64,000 nt of DNA from Shewanella sp. VB17 (lineage in GTDB: Bacteria; Pseudomonadota; Gammaproteobacteria; Enterobacterales; Shewanellaceae). The notes under the pieces were generated by a model, which was not told where the DNA came from, searched no databases, and saw only the letters and a list, made by a program, of their open reading frames with translations. The stretch lies in NCBI RefSeq assembly GCF_013248905.1, contig NZ_JABRVS010000001.1, forward strand, positions 4,154,001 through 4,218,000, written 5' to 3'. Below, one piece after another: positions 26,690-35,286 of the stretch; position 1 is the first letter of the stretch; each line of letters opens with the position of its first letter. The position numbers were made by a program, and so were the translations under genes.

Positions 26690-27262
26690 TTAATGCAGCG
26701 CAGAACGAATGGGCAAAGACGCGCAAATAGTGGCTTCGATATCCAGTAATTCATCAACACGTTGATCAATCGCAGCTGATTCAAAGTACAAGGCTGCCAG
26801 CTCCAAAAACAGTTCATAATGGCGACTTTCTGATTCTGAAAGAGACAGATAAAATGATTTCATTTTACCGTCAGGCAAGGCTTTGGCTATCAAGGCAAAC
26901 CGCTCTGCTCCACGCGCTTCGATAATGGCCCCAATAATCAGTCGGTCAAGAAAATATGCCTCACCACCTTTGCGCATTGCACCACGAAAGGCATTAACGT
27001 ATTCATCTTTACTGTCAGAGTTAAGTTGTCTCCCTCTCTCATGAATAAGTTTTATGACTTCACGATAGTGGCATAATTCTTCAATGGATAAATCGATCAT
27101 TTTTTCTACTAACGTGGTTTTGTCTGGATAATGGGATATCATCGAGATAGCCATACCGGATGCTTTTTTCTCTGCCGCCGCATGGTCAAATAAAAAAGTA
27201 TCGAAATCATCCAATACCGCCTCAACCCATTCTGGCGGAGTCGCATAACGTAAAAAGCTCAT
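26690..27262 (-). CDS. miaE: tRNA-(ms[2]io[6]A)-hydroxylase MiaE
   Basis: 190 residues, a ferritin-like non-haem diiron monooxygenase that hydroxylates the isopentenyl group of ms2i6A37 in tRNA. The iron ligands are visible in two ExxH motifs: SIEELCHYREVI and SESESRHYELFLELA, with further Glu in AAEKKASGMA and EARGAERFALIA. The N-terminus MSFLRYATPPEWVEAVLDDF is conserved in proteobacterial MiaE. It lies directly upstream of the glycosyltransferase-like gene on the same strand. Confidence 0.93.
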   Translation of the reverse strand: MSFLRYATPPEWVEAVLDDFDTFLFDHAAAEKKASGMAISMISHYPDKTTLVEKMIDLSIEELCHYREVIKLIHERGRQLNSDSKDEYVNAFRGAMRKGGEAYFLDRLIIGAIIEARGAERFALIAKALPDGKMKSFYLSLSESESRHYELFLELAALYFESAAIDQRVDELLDIEATICASLPIRSALH

Positions 27263-27343
27263 AAAACAATGATTTCCTATGTGATTAGATTAACCCGAAA
27301 TGACAGTAGTGTATCTTTTGTCATAACGTTTGACTATCGTAAT

Positions 27344-27562
27344 CTACCTGCCAGGAATTCGGAGAATTAACTCTCCTTTCGTTATTGAAAAAGACTTTAG
27401 CTGATTTAAATTAGGCAAAAGAATGCTAAAAATTGCGGAGAGTGTTATTAGCACCATTAGGGATGCTTCTGACAAGATTACATAATTTTTAAACCACACT
27501 GAACACATCACCGCGACTACAAAAATTAGCACCACGATCAGCGGCGTTAATACCTTTTTCAA
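27344..27562 (-). CDS. Small hydrophobic protein of unknown function
   Basis: 72 residues if it starts at TTG 27562, which has AAGGAG six bases upstream; a GTG at 27586, immediately after the stop of the upstream kinase gene, has no such site. Two membrane segments are visible: LIVVLIFVVAVMCSVWF and ASLMVLITLSAIFSILLP. The short C-terminal tail is polar (ITKGELILRIPGR). No family was recognised. It follows the P-loop kinase gene closely, so it may be co-transcribed with it. Confidence 0.5.
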   Translation of the reverse strand: MKKVLTPLIVVLIFVVAVMCSVWFKNYVILSEASLMVLITLSAIFSILLPNLNQLKSFSITKGELILRIPGR

Positions 27563-27586
27563 TACCCTCTCCTTATTTCTGACCAC

Positions 27587-28105
27587 TTATTTCTGCGTAG
27601 AAACATAATGCCTCAGTAATTGGATAAGCTCATTTTTACTTTGCTCTGGCGTTTTCCCTGCAGTATCTAAGATGATATGTTGCGATAGCCATTTTTGATA
27701 CTCCCTTGAGGTTACGTTTTCCCAGCTTGGAAGTAAAAGGTTATGAATATCAGTGCTCCGAGTTTCGACGCGTTGTCGATGTTCTTGTTTATCTGAGCAG
27801 GTGACTTCGATTTCTGTGAATGAAGATTGAGCTTGTCTAGCCACATTAATCCAAGCATCCCTTGATTCTTTGACTGGGTTGGTCGAATCTGCTACGACAG
27901 ACATGCCGTTCTTGAGGTTATCTAAAGCAAGTGAAAAAGCTATTTGATAACCTTCATCGTAGAGATCTATCACACCTTGATCTCTTAATTCTTGCTCAAT
28001 AGTGTCGATGCGTATATAGACTGCATTCAAAGTTGCAGCTAGATATTTTGACACCTCAGTTTTTCCTGTTGCGGGTAGACCGCCTAATATATACAGCATC
28101 GACAT
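27587..28105 (-). CDS. P-loop NTPase/kinase of the AAA_33 (zeta-toxin-like) group
   Basis: 172 residues. The Walker A motif is near the N-terminus in YILGGLPATGKTEVSKYLA. VYIRIDTIEQELRD and NGMSVVADSTNPVKESRDAW are the Asp-containing strands of small nucleotide or sugar kinases. RVETRSTDIHNLLLPSWENV is the lid-like region. Proteins of this kind phosphorylate small molecules, and some are toxins; no antitoxin gene was seen, so a metabolic kinase is more likely. No ligand can be assigned. Confidence 0.75.
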   Translation of the reverse strand: MSMLYILGGLPATGKTEVSKYLAATLNAVYIRIDTIEQELRDQGVIDLYDEGYQIAFSLALDNLKNGMSVVADSTNPVKESRDAWINVARQAQSSFTEIEVTCSDKQEHRQRVETRSTDIHNLLLPSWENVTSREYQKWLSQHIILDTAGKTPEQSKNELIQLLRHYVSTQK

Positions 28106-28225
28106 TTCCAGAGCTCACCTTGAGACGTAACGCCGCGATAAGCGGAAAATTACTGTTGAGTAAAATACGCTACCAAATTTTAAGGTCAAATGGAAAATTA
28201 ACATCAACGAGGACTGTGCAATAAA

Positions 28226-28247
28226 ACTCAGCCGCTAACGGCCGAGT
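28226..28247 (-). terminator. Terminator after the small secreted-protein gene
   Basis: Reading the minus strand, ACTCGGCCG-TTAG-CGGCTGAGT (one G-U pair) is followed by TTTATT. It lies 24 nt past the stop of the gene at 28271-28615. Confidence 0.75.
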
Positions 28248-28270
28248 CTTTTCATCTGTGATTATTAATT

Positions 28271-28615
28271 CTAATCAATGATATGGCTGCAGTGAGTTAT
28301 AAATGAGGAACTGTCTGCAGGAGGGTTAGCAATATACTCTTTAGAGACCCTTACACTGCCTATTTTTCTGGTAGAAAAAACGACAGACTTAAACACATTG
28401 TAAGTATAACTATACGAATGGAGACCATCTTCGATGCCTCTCTTTTCTATGCTTCCAACCCAAGAACGGGCTGTCGACACTTGTGCTAAGTCACTTGCAC
28501 ATTCTGATAAAACAAGTACATCCTTACTAGCAGACTCTATAACCATAGGTTCACTATCAGCCAATGTCGTCGTAGAAATCATTAAAGAAGCCAAAATCAG
28601 TAACGTTTTTTTCAT
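28271..28615 (-). CDS. Secreted/periplasmic protein of unknown function
   Basis: 114 residues with a clear signal peptide, MKKTLLILASLMISTTTLAD, cleaved after ALA-like residues. The mature part of about 95 residues has two Cys (LVLSECASD and FITHCSHIID) that could form a disulfide in the periplasm. No domain was recognised. A Rho-independent terminator follows. It is a single gene, probably lineage-specific. Confidence 0.6.
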   Translation of the reverse strand: MKKTLLILASLMISTTTLADSEPMVIESASKDVLVLSECASDLAQVSTARSWVGSIEKRGIEDGLHSYSYTYNVFKSVVFSTRKIGSVRVSKEYIANPPADSSSFITHCSHIID

Positions 28616-28985
28616 TTTTATATCTACTCAATATTATTTAGAATCAGCACCTTAATCAATTAAAAACACAAAAACAATCATCAGTAATAATATCAAACAT
28701 AAGGATGAGTTTATCGGCCTCTAGCTCAACGGATCTCTCTTCTTGAACCAGATTTAAGGCTAAATTTATAATCCGCGTACACATTGAGCACACCTTATTT
28801 TATGAAAATTTACTATGCCATTTAGGTAAATCGTTACCACTATGATATTCAATTGACTGAGTTTTGTGGCTATAACGTGTATATGCACTATATATTTTGA
28901 AAAGATAAAAATGTAATTCTGCGACTTCAAGCTCACAAAACACCATGGATATGACACCAACAGTGTTTTTAGCTAAAATACTCAA
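28616..28985. other. Gene-free stretch between two small envelope-protein genes
   Basis: 370 nt. Two overlapping short open frames on the minus strand here have neither family features nor ribosome-binding sites. I saw no RNA-like or repeat structure. It presumably holds the promoter of the gene at 28271-28615. Confidence 0.4.
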
Positions 28986-29534
28986 TTAAAAACGATAACT
29001 TATGCCTAAATTATAACTTTGAACTTCCAGTTCTTGCATCGGAATATATTGATATTCTGCATTTATCCCTACACCTGATTTAAATCGGTATTCCCAACCA
29101 AGAGCACCATAAAAACCATTATCTTTGGTCTCTATATTTTTTTTATCCATCACGTAACTAACTTCATGGTAGGATGCTCCCACTTTGGCATAAAAACTAT
29201 TACTTTGTGACAATGGATATTGGCCATAAACCACACCACGTATACCTTGGTAACTCAAATCTTTGACATCAAAAATACTATCGGTAAACGCACTGATAAC
29301 CCCACCAGTACCAGAAATAAATCCGGCCTCTACGCCAAAGTAATGGTTGAGCATATAGCGATAATATAAATCTGTACTTACGCTATCACCGGCATTGACA
29401 CTGACACTATTAGTATTTTTCGATTCAAAATCCTGAGTTCCATAGCCTAAACTTCCACCGACTATATGAGCTGACTCACCAGCACTCACTCCGGTACTCA
29501 TTAAGCACGTAGCAACTAACAGCACTTTCTTCAT
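28986..29534 (-). CDS. Small outer-membrane beta-barrel protein
   Basis: 182 residues: a signal peptide (MKKVLLVATCLMSTGVSAGE), then alternating amphipathic strands such as LYYRYMLNHYFGVEAGFI, GFYGALGWEYRFKSG and GINAEYQYIP. It ends with the outer-membrane insertion signal QSYNLGISYRF (terminal Phe). Size and pattern fit the eight-stranded OmpA/OmpW/OmpX-type porin-like family. Function unknown. The ATG is preceded by GGAAAC. It stands alone. Confidence 0.75.
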   Translation of the reverse strand: MKKVLLVATCLMSTGVSAGESAHIVGGSLGYGTQDFESKNTNSVSVNAGDSVSTDLYYRYMLNHYFGVEAGFISGTGGVISAFTDSIFDVKDLSYQGIRGVVYGQYPLSQSNSFYAKVGASYHEVSYVMDKKNIETKDNGFYGALGWEYRFKSGVGINAEYQYIPMQELEVQSYNLGISYRF

Positions 29535-29567
29535 AATAATATCGTTTCCTGTATACTTTATTTGTAT

Positions 29568-29591
29568 AAAACCTCACTTCAACGCGAGGTT
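29568..29591 (-). terminator. Possible terminator downstream of the DUF2804 gene
   Basis: AACCTC / GAGGTT with a 10-nt loop, followed on the minus strand by TTTTATAC. It lies about 180 nt after the DUF2804 stop codon, just before the promoter region of the outer-membrane protein gene. Confidence 0.5.
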
Positions 29592-29770
29592 ACACCTGTT
29601 AAATTTATGATAAAGTAACACAAACAAACACAAAAAAACCAACACTAAAGAACTAGCGATAAGACTTGTGACGTAGCACTTAAAAACTAAAGCGCCAGCA
29701 ACACACAATCGTAGAAGAAGTGGTACTAGCGATATAAGATAATGTTGAAAGCTGAGTTGTGGACAAAAAA

Positions 29771-30850
29771 TTACCAAAGTGCAAAGTGATCTTCTGCTAA
29801 ACCCAGTACATTATCAATAATATGTTTAACACCTGAGTTATCTATGATGTAACCTGAATAATGGCCGATGTATTGCCTGAAATTGGTTTTTAATAACAGT
29901 AGATTCAGTTTCTCTTGGCGACAATTCAATGATTTAAAAGCCAGTTCAACCTGACCGTTATGTGAATATATTCGCCAAATTTGCCTTTTTTTATTCCCGC
30001 TTACCGCTTTATTTTCTTTCTGCCCAAGGCTAATCCTAGCAAAATCAAAATGTACGGCACCTAGCAAGTGTCTCTCACCGTGGATCCAGAACACGTTTTC
30101 ATTGCAACCCGTTTCATTGACGCCAGCAGCTAAATTTACCCCTATCACACCGTCATCGGTATGCGCGTTAATACAGGCCCAGCGCCAACTGGTTTCTCGG
30201 CGCATGTAGCCTGCTGAAAAGTCATAACTTGCTAAAGCCATATTTAATGGCTGAGGTTCATCATTGATGGTTAATTGGCCTCGAGGCTTTAGTCCGTTAT
30301 GTTTTTGAGTATAAGTCCAGCCGCTATACCCTGTAGGGTTACACATCGCCATCGGTAAACTTAACACTGGAGGAGATAAGGTTAACTCAGCTTTGATGTG
30401 TAAAGTGTCAATAGACAAGGACCAAACACCTTTAGATAGATGAAAAGCCATCATGCCCTTCTGTCCTGCAATTTCAGCTATCCCCTCCATCGGAGAAGGA
30501 GTCAGCTTATAGCCTAAACCTAAGGGCTTAAGCCAGCGGGTTTCAGTTATCCTATTTTTATTAATATCATAAAGATAACAAAATGCGCTTGCTGCATAAC
30601 GAATATCAGCAAGCGACACGCCGATAATATAATGCGGAGTCACCACACTCACAAATTGAAATTGTTTATAATGAAAGTAGCGACTCAAAGTAGAGGCTGG
30701 CTTATCCATCTCATCATAATAAGCAAACATCTCAAGTCCAAGTGAAGTCACTGGACCATCAAAATAACCGAAGCTCGGCATCCCCCTTTCAGATATCAGG
30801 CTTTTAGGCGCTGTTCTCGTCTCTATTCTCATAAGATCACATTCATTCAT
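29771..30850 (-). CDS. DUF2804-domain protein
   Basis: 359 residues, no signal peptide. The pattern of DUF2804 is seen from YFHYKQFQFVSVVTPHYIIG through GYSGWTYTQKHNGLKPRGQL, YDFSAGYMRRETSWRWA and LAAGVNETGCNENVFWIHGE. The family is soluble and likely beta-rich, resembling lipocalin or hydroxyneurosporene-synthase-like double barrels, but no reaction is established. It is divergent from yajG with about 175 nt between them. No operon partner is visible. Confidence 0.8.
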   Translation of the reverse strand: MNECDLMRIETRTAPKSLISERGMPSFGYFDGPVTSLGLEMFAYYDEMDKPASTLSRYFHYKQFQFVSVVTPHYIIGVSLADIRYAASAFCYLYDINKNRITETRWLKPLGLGYKLTPSPMEGIAEIAGQKGMMAFHLSKGVWSLSIDTLHIKAELTLSPPVLSLPMAMCNPTGYSGWTYTQKHNGLKPRGQLTINDEPQPLNMALASYDFSAGYMRRETSWRWACINAHTDDGVIGVNLAAGVNETGCNENVFWIHGERHLLGAVHFDFARISLGQKENKAVSGNKKRQIWRIYSHNGQVELAFKSLNCRQEKLNLLLLKTNFRQYIGHYSGYIIDNSGVKHIIDNVLGLAEDHFALW

Positions 30851-31027
30851 ACCCAGTCCCTTTTTCGACTAAATTAAGGCAAACTTAACTCAACCTTACG
30901 CCAACAAAGCCTGACATCTCGTTCACACGTAGAAAAACAGTTCGATGGCAGCATGTGGCATCCAAGGCAATTTCTGGTATGCTGAACTCATCAAATAACG
31001 CAAGCCTACATTAAGATAATCACCATA

Positions 31028-31591
31028 ATGAAACGTCTTTTTCTTTCGCTAACAGCAGCCATTGCCCTATCGGGTTGTGCTTCTCAGATGCCGAGTCATA
31101 TCGCATTGAACCCTCAAGTCCCCAACATTGAGACTAGACTCCACTCTCCTCAAACCATTAGCCTGGAGACAATCGATGCTCGTTCGGCCAACTTTATTGT
31201 CCGATTTAATCATGACGATGAAGCCGCTAAATTAGTCAGTCCGTCTGAAGCTCCAAGAAAACAAATGGACGAAGTGTTTCGTCAAGGGTTAACCAAAGCA
31301 GGTTATCAACTCACCCCTAATTCAATGAATCAACTGCAAATCCAAATAGAACAATTATTGACTGACGTAGATAGCGGAACATTCAGTTATCAAGCTGACA
31401 CTAATATCATTATTAATATCATAGCGAAGAACAATAATCATACACTTACTAAACGTTACACAGCCAGAAATAGTGTCACCGGCCCCTTTAGTGCTGATTT
31501 TGCCACCCTAGAGCTGGCCATTAATAAACTACTCGATGAGTTGAGCAGTAAAATATTAACTGATCCTGAACTTAACGAATTTATTCAATAA
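31028..31591 (+). CDS. yajG: YajG-family lipoprotein
   Basis: 187 residues. The signal peptide ends in the lipobox ALSGC (Cys17), so it is a lipoprotein, probably anchored in the outer membrane (Ser follows Ala at the +2/+3 positions, no inner-membrane Asp signal). The body matches YajG: PQTISLETIDARSANFIVRF and RKQMDEVFRQGLTKAGYQL. Function is unknown. In E. coli, yajG lies next to ampG. Here ampG is two genes downstream, with a cyclophilin and a small gene between, so the neighbourhood is partly conserved. Confidence 0.88.
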   Translation: MKRLFLSLTAAIALSGCASQMPSHIALNPQVPNIETRLHSPQTISLETIDARSANFIVRFNHDDEAAKLVSPSEAPRKQMDEVFRQGLTKAGYQLTPNSMNQLQIQIEQLLTDVDSGTFSYQADTNIIINIIAKNNNHTLTKRYTARNSVTGPFSADFATLELAINKLLDELSSKILTDPELNEFIQ

Positions 31592-31627
31592 TTATTACGA
31601 ACAAAAAACCACTAACAAGGACGCTTC

Positions 31628-32212
31628 ATGACTCGTTTTTTTTATGCGTTAATACTTTTGTGCCTAAGCCAAGCTGCATTTGCTATCGACATTCAACCCA
31701 ATAGTGTTTACCCACGAGTACAACTTGACACCAGTATGGGGCTAATAGTGGTCGAACTCGACAGAAAACGTGCCCCGTTAACCGTCGATAACTTTCTCAC
31801 TTACGTGGTTAATGGCCACTATGACAACACACTGTTTCATCGTGTTATTGCTGGTTTTGTAGTGCAAGGTGGTGGATTAAATCTCAAACAGCAGGAGAAG
31901 CCAGTTGATCCCCCTATTGTGAACGAATCAGGTAATGGGCTATCTAACACCTTCGGCACAATAGCCATGGCACGAAGTCAATCCGCCCATTCAGCCACCA
32001 GCCAATTCTATTTTAATCTCGGTGAAAACAAGCCTCTCGATCCTTCATCAAAACGTTGGGGTTATGCGGTTTTTGGTGAAGTAATCGCCGGTGAAGAGGT
32101 ACTCATCGCAATCTCCAATGTGACAACCGAACATAATCGTAAGCTTAATTGGCCAGACTTTCCGATTAAGGACGTTATCTTAAAGAAGGCCACTTTATTG
32201 CCTAGAAAATAA
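31628..32212 (+). CDS. Periplasmic peptidyl-prolyl cis-trans isomerase, cyclophilin type
   Basis: 194 residues with a signal peptide (FFYALILLCLSQAAFA, cleavage before IDIQPN). The cyclophilin core is intact: TVDNFLTYVVNGHYDNTLFH, RVIAGFVVQGGG (catalytic Arg), FGTIAMARSQSAHSATSQFY and AVFGEVIAGEEVL. It speeds proline isomerisation during folding of exported proteins, like PpiA. It follows yajG by 36 nt with AAGGAC before the ATG, so the two may be co-transcribed. Confidence 0.9.
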   Translation: MTRFFYALILLCLSQAAFAIDIQPNSVYPRVQLDTSMGLIVVELDRKRAPLTVDNFLTYVVNGHYDNTLFHRVIAGFVVQGGGLNLKQQEKPVDPPIVNESGNGLSNTFGTIAMARSQSAHSATSQFYFNLGENKPLDPSSKRWGYAVFGEVIAGEEVLIAISNVTTEHNRKLNWPDFPIKDVILKKATLLPRK

Positions 32213-32308
32213 AATCATGAATTGTTCATTATTTCTTACAAATATTCCACCACTACCTTTATATTTGGTTCTATACTCAATGGGCAAAAGTAACAAGGAG
32301 GCGACTAA

Positions 32309-32638
32309 ATGACACCCAATGAGTTTATCGGTGACAAAGCGCCCCAGCTGGCCCAATATGGAAAAGCGTTTCTGAGTGATCAGCTCGATTTTAATGAGGT
32401 TCAGTTATATTTATGGGACACCCTAGAAGAATGGCAACAGTTCAATCATCAGGGTGATGCGCAGTCAGATATGGAGCGAGTATTCTGGCACCTATTACAT
32501 GCTTTTGACCGATGGCCCGACTGGATGATCCGCGGCAACCAATACCTGCGAAAACAGGTTGATGAATGTTGTGATTTTCTCAGTATCGGAGGTCAAATAC
32601 CAACATGCTGTATAGGTAACAGACCCAGCTTCGAATAA
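32309..32638 (+). CDS. Conserved hypothetical protein
   Basis: 109 residues, acidic and helical, cytoplasmic. The start MTPNEFIGDKAPQLAQYGKA is preceded by AAGGAGG seven bases upstream, so translation is very likely. Trp-rich centre (LWDTLEEWQQF, VFWHLLHAFDRWPDW) and a C-terminal part with four Cys in about 20 residues (ECCDFLSIGG, then IPTCCIG), which might bind metal. No family was recognised. A terminator follows before ampG. Confidence 0.7.
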   Translation: MTPNEFIGDKAPQLAQYGKAFLSDQLDFNEVQLYLWDTLEEWQQFNHQGDAQSDMERVFWHLLHAFDRWPDWMIRGNQYLRKQVDECCDFLSIGGQIPTCCIGNRPSFE

Positions 32639-32657
32639 GTTCCAAGGTATAGAAAAC

Positions 32658-32685
32658 AAAACCCAGACTCTACATCTGGGTTTTT
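32658..32685 (+). terminator. Terminator between the hypothetical gene and ampG
   Basis: AAACCCAGA / TCTGGGTTTTT with a 7-nt loop, about 20 nt after the stop codon. Confidence 0.85.
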
Positions 32686-32767
32686 ATCTTAAAGGTTTTT
32701 CATTTTCTCTTGAACCAAACACCTCCCCCCTTTAAGCTAACCTTAATGACAACCCAGAACTATTTTT

Positions 32768-34192
32768 ATGTCTCTAGTCAAACATTCATCGCTTGCACGA
32801 ATTAAAGACGCATTTTCAATTTACGGCCATAAACGCGTCTTAGTTTTACTGTTACTGGGGTTCTCTGCTGGTCTCCCTTTGATGTTAGTATTCTCAACGC
32901 TCTCTTTTTGGCTTAGGCAAGCTGGGATAGACAGGACAGCCATTGGTTACTTTAGTTGGATAGCCCTTGTTTATGGGTTTAAATGGGCATGGTCTCCTCT
33001 TGTGGACAGGCTTTCTCTCCCAATATTGAGTGATTTGCTAGGCCGACGTCGAGGCTGGATGTTATTTGCTCAAGTATTATTAGTTAGCGCTATTTTAGGC
33101 ATGTCTTTTAGTGATCCAGTTAAGGATCTCGATCGGCTGGCACTGTTTGCATTTATGGTCGCTTTTGCCTCAGCAACACAAGATATCGTGATTGATGCTT
33201 TTCGTATTGAATCTGCTCACGAAAAAATGCAAGCCGCCCTTGCTGCTGCCTATCAAGTCGGTTACCGCAGCGCAATGATTATCGCGACAGCAGGCGCACT
33301 GACCATCGCAGCTTGGGTAGAGCCCAATAATCAAGTATATAGTCTACAGTCTTGGCAAACCGCTTACATGTGTATGGCAGGTCTTATGTCAATTGGCATT
33401 ATTACCACTTTGTTTAGTCAAGAGCCTAATGTGGAAACTAAACTCGCCGATGAAAATGAACAAGAAATTAAGAAGAAGTTTAATCAGCGCTACCCTAGCG
33501 CTGTTGCTAACACTTTATCTTGGTTTTATACCGCGAGTGTTTTGCCTTTTTTAGATTTCTTTAAACGTTACGGACGCAATGCCATTCTTATCTTGTTACT
33601 TATTTCTTGCTACCGGATATCAGACATAGTGATGGGAATTATGGCTAATGTCTTTTATGTCGACATGGGATTCGCAAAAGATGAAATTGCCGCAATAAGT
33701 AAAATTTACGGTCTAATAATGACTTTGGTAGGAGCTGGGTTCGGTGGTTTATTGGTGGCCCATTTTGGCACCATGAAGATCCTGTTTTTAGGCGCTCTAC
33801 TGGTTGCTGTCACCAATTTGTTATTCGCCTATCAGGCGATGGTGGGCTACGATGTGACTTTATTAACGATGGTTATCTCTATCGATAACCTCAGCGCAGG
33901 AATTGCAACCGCCGCCTTTATCGCTTACTTATCAAGTTTAACAAGTGCTGGTTACAGCGCAACCCAATATGCATTACTCTCATCGATCATGTTGCTATTT
34001 CCTAAGTTTATCGCGGGTTTCTCTGGCGCTTACGTCGATGCTTTTGGTTATATCAACTTCTTTATTGCAGCCAGTATTATTGGCTTTCCTGTTCTCTGGT
34101 TAGTGCTGCTGGTTGATAAGCGCACTAAGCAAGATATGACTTCGCCACCAACACAGACTCAGCAAAAAACCAACCAGACACCACAAATTTAA
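32768..34192 (+). CDS. ampG: Muropeptide permease AmpG (MFS)
   Basis: 474 residues, about 12-14 membrane segments. AmpG imports GlcNAc-anhydroMurNAc (-peptides) from the periplasm for cell-wall recycling and is needed for beta-lactamase induction. The N-terminus shows the AmpG pattern LLLLGFSAGLPLMLVFSTLS, then FWLRQAGIDRTAIGYFSW and FKWAWSPLVDR. ASATQDIVIDAFRIE is a hallmark segment of helix 4. The C-terminal helices contain YLSSLTSAGYSATQYALLSS. It ends in a polar Gln/Thr-rich tail and converges with yajQ. Confidence 0.93.
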   Translation: MSLVKHSSLARIKDAFSIYGHKRVLVLLLLGFSAGLPLMLVFSTLSFWLRQAGIDRTAIGYFSWIALVYGFKWAWSPLVDRLSLPILSDLLGRRRGWMLFAQVLLVSAILGMSFSDPVKDLDRLALFAFMVAFASATQDIVIDAFRIESAHEKMQAALAAAYQVGYRSAMIIATAGALTIAAWVEPNNQVYSLQSWQTAYMCMAGLMSIGIITTLFSQEPNVETKLADENEQEIKKKFNQRYPSAVANTLSWFYTASVLPFLDFFKRYGRNAILILLLISCYRISDIVMGIMANVFYVDMGFAKDEIAAISKIYGLIMTLVGAGFGGLLVAHFGTMKILFLGALLVAVTNLLFAYQAMVGYDVTLLTMVISIDNLSAGIATAAFIAYLSSLTSAGYSATQYALLSSIMLLFPKFIAGFSGAYVDAFGYINFFIAASIIGFPVLWLVLLVDKRTKQDMTSPPTQTQQKTNQTPQI

Positions 34193-34198
34193 ATCATG

Positions 34199-34230
34199 CC
34201 AATAAAGCCTTCAGGAGAGAGCTTTATTGG
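34199..34230. terminator. Hairpin between convergent ampG and yajQ
   Basis: Perfect 10-bp stem CCAATAAAGC / GCTTTATTGG with a 12-nt loop. No strong U-run on either side, so it is a weak terminator or a transcript-end stabiliser. Confidence 0.5.
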
Positions 34231-34244
34231 GGTTAATGTAAGAG

Positions 34245-34730
34245 TTAATCCCTAAAGTTATTAAACTGAAATGGCTGGTCCAGTTCTGATTCGCGCGCTA
34301 GCGTCATTACTGCCTGCAAATCGTCACGCTTTTTACCGGTAACACGAACAGAATCTCCTTGAATTGAAGACTGTACCTTTAGTTTACTGTCTTTAATCAT
34401 CTTAACTAATTTCTTAGCAGTCAGTACTTCAATGCCCTCTTTGAAGCGCACTTTCAATGAAAATGTCTTACCGCTATGCACTGATTTGTCATCCACATCC
34501 ATCGATGCAGGGTCAACATTACGTTTACTCAATTGCATGCGAAGAATGTCGACTAGCTGCTGACACTGAAAATCATCTTCCGCCGACAGCGTCACGATAT
34601 GATCTTTATATTCGAAACTCGCTTCTTTGCCACGAAAGTCGAAGCGGGTTTTTAACTCACGTACTGAATTATCAACCGCATTTCTTAGTTCAACTTCATC
34701 GACTTCTGAAACTATATCCATTGAAGGCAT
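34245..34730 (-). CDS. yajQ: YajQ-family nucleotide-binding protein
   Basis: 161 residues, close to E. coli YajQ throughout: MPSMDIVSEVDEVELRNAVD, TRFDFRGKEASFEYKDH, SVHSGKTFSLKVRFKEGIE, KKLVKMIKDSKLKVQSSIQG and QPFQFNNFRD at the end. The ATG at 34730 has AGGA eight bases upstream; a GTG at 34748 only adds six residues. Family members bind nucleotides or tRNA, and Xanthomonas and Pseudomonas homologues bind cyclic di-GMP. The role in Shewanella is not shown. Confidence 0.93.
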   Translation of the reverse strand: MPSMDIVSEVDEVELRNAVDNSVRELKTRFDFRGKEASFEYKDHIVTLSAEDDFQCQQLVDILRMQLSKRNVDPASMDVDDKSVHSGKTFSLKVRFKEGIEVLTAKKLVKMIKDSKLKVQSSIQGDSVRVTGKKRDDLQAVMTLARESELDQPFQFNNFRD

Positions 34731-34831
34731 TTCATGCATCCTAATCACTCTGTTTATCGTGACTCTAGTTTACATCAGAAAAATATGAAGTGGAATCAAG
34801 ACTGACCTGAGAAAAAAATCATGATTTATAG

Positions 34832-35257
34832 GTGACAAAGAAGCCACATTTTTCTATGATAGTGCAAATTTATAAACGCCTTATGACTCTAGTGATATCA
34901 AGACAATATATTTTTAAACTGGCCTTGGCCGCTGCATTGATTGTGATAAGTTATCTGGTGTTTTCTCAGCCTAACTATCCTCAAAGCATCCCCAATATGG
35001 ACAAGGTTGGCCATTTATTAAGTTTCTTTGGTCTTGCCTATTTAACTCACCTTGCCTTTAAACCTAAATGGTACTTCCTTGCCATTACACTTGCTTGCTA
35101 CGCCATCTTTATTGAGTTAGTTCAATCCTATTTACCTTATCGCAGTGCTTCGGTCGCTGACTTTGCCGCTGATATGGTTGGCGTATTACTTTTCTATTGT
35201 TGTCATTGGGGCTACCAACGTTATATCAATGCATCACAGATTAAACATAGAAAGTAA
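34832..35257 (+). CDS. VanZ-like membrane protein
   Basis: 141 residues from a GTG at 34832. Three to four membrane helices are seen: KLALAAALIVISYLVFSQ, VGHLLSFFGLAYLTHLAF, WYFLAITLACYAIFIELVQS and VADFAADMVGVLLFYCCHW. The pattern NMDKVGHLLSFFGL ... ELVQSYLPYRSASVADFAAD is the VanZ-like signature. The role is unknown. No start has a clear ribosome-binding site (ATG at 34856 and 34883 are alternatives). It ends 29 nt before panE. Confidence 0.75.
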   Translation: MTKKPHFSMIVQIYKRLMTLVISRQYIFKLALAAALIVISYLVFSQPNYPQSIPNMDKVGHLLSFFGLAYLTHLAFKPKWYFLAITLACYAIFIELVQSYLPYRSASVADFAADMVGVLLFYCCHWGYQRYINASQIKHRK

Positions 35258-35286
35258 CAAGTAACAAAAAGAGAATGGAGAGCAAT

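Noticed and set aside
27587..28105. Toxin-antitoxin module made of the P-loop kinase and the small hydrophobic gene
   Set aside because: The small protein is a two-helix membrane protein downstream of the kinase, unlike zeta antitoxins; no other support.
28766..28985. Two overlapping 61-64-codon frames on the minus strand
   Set aside because: They overlap in different frames, lack ribosome-binding sites and domain features, and look like leader sequence of the neighbouring gene.
29574..29777. 67-codon hydrophobic open frame after the DUF2804 gene (minus strand)
   Set aside because: It starts at TTG inside the DUF2804 stop region without a ribosome-binding site, and its hydrophobicity follows from T-rich sequence.
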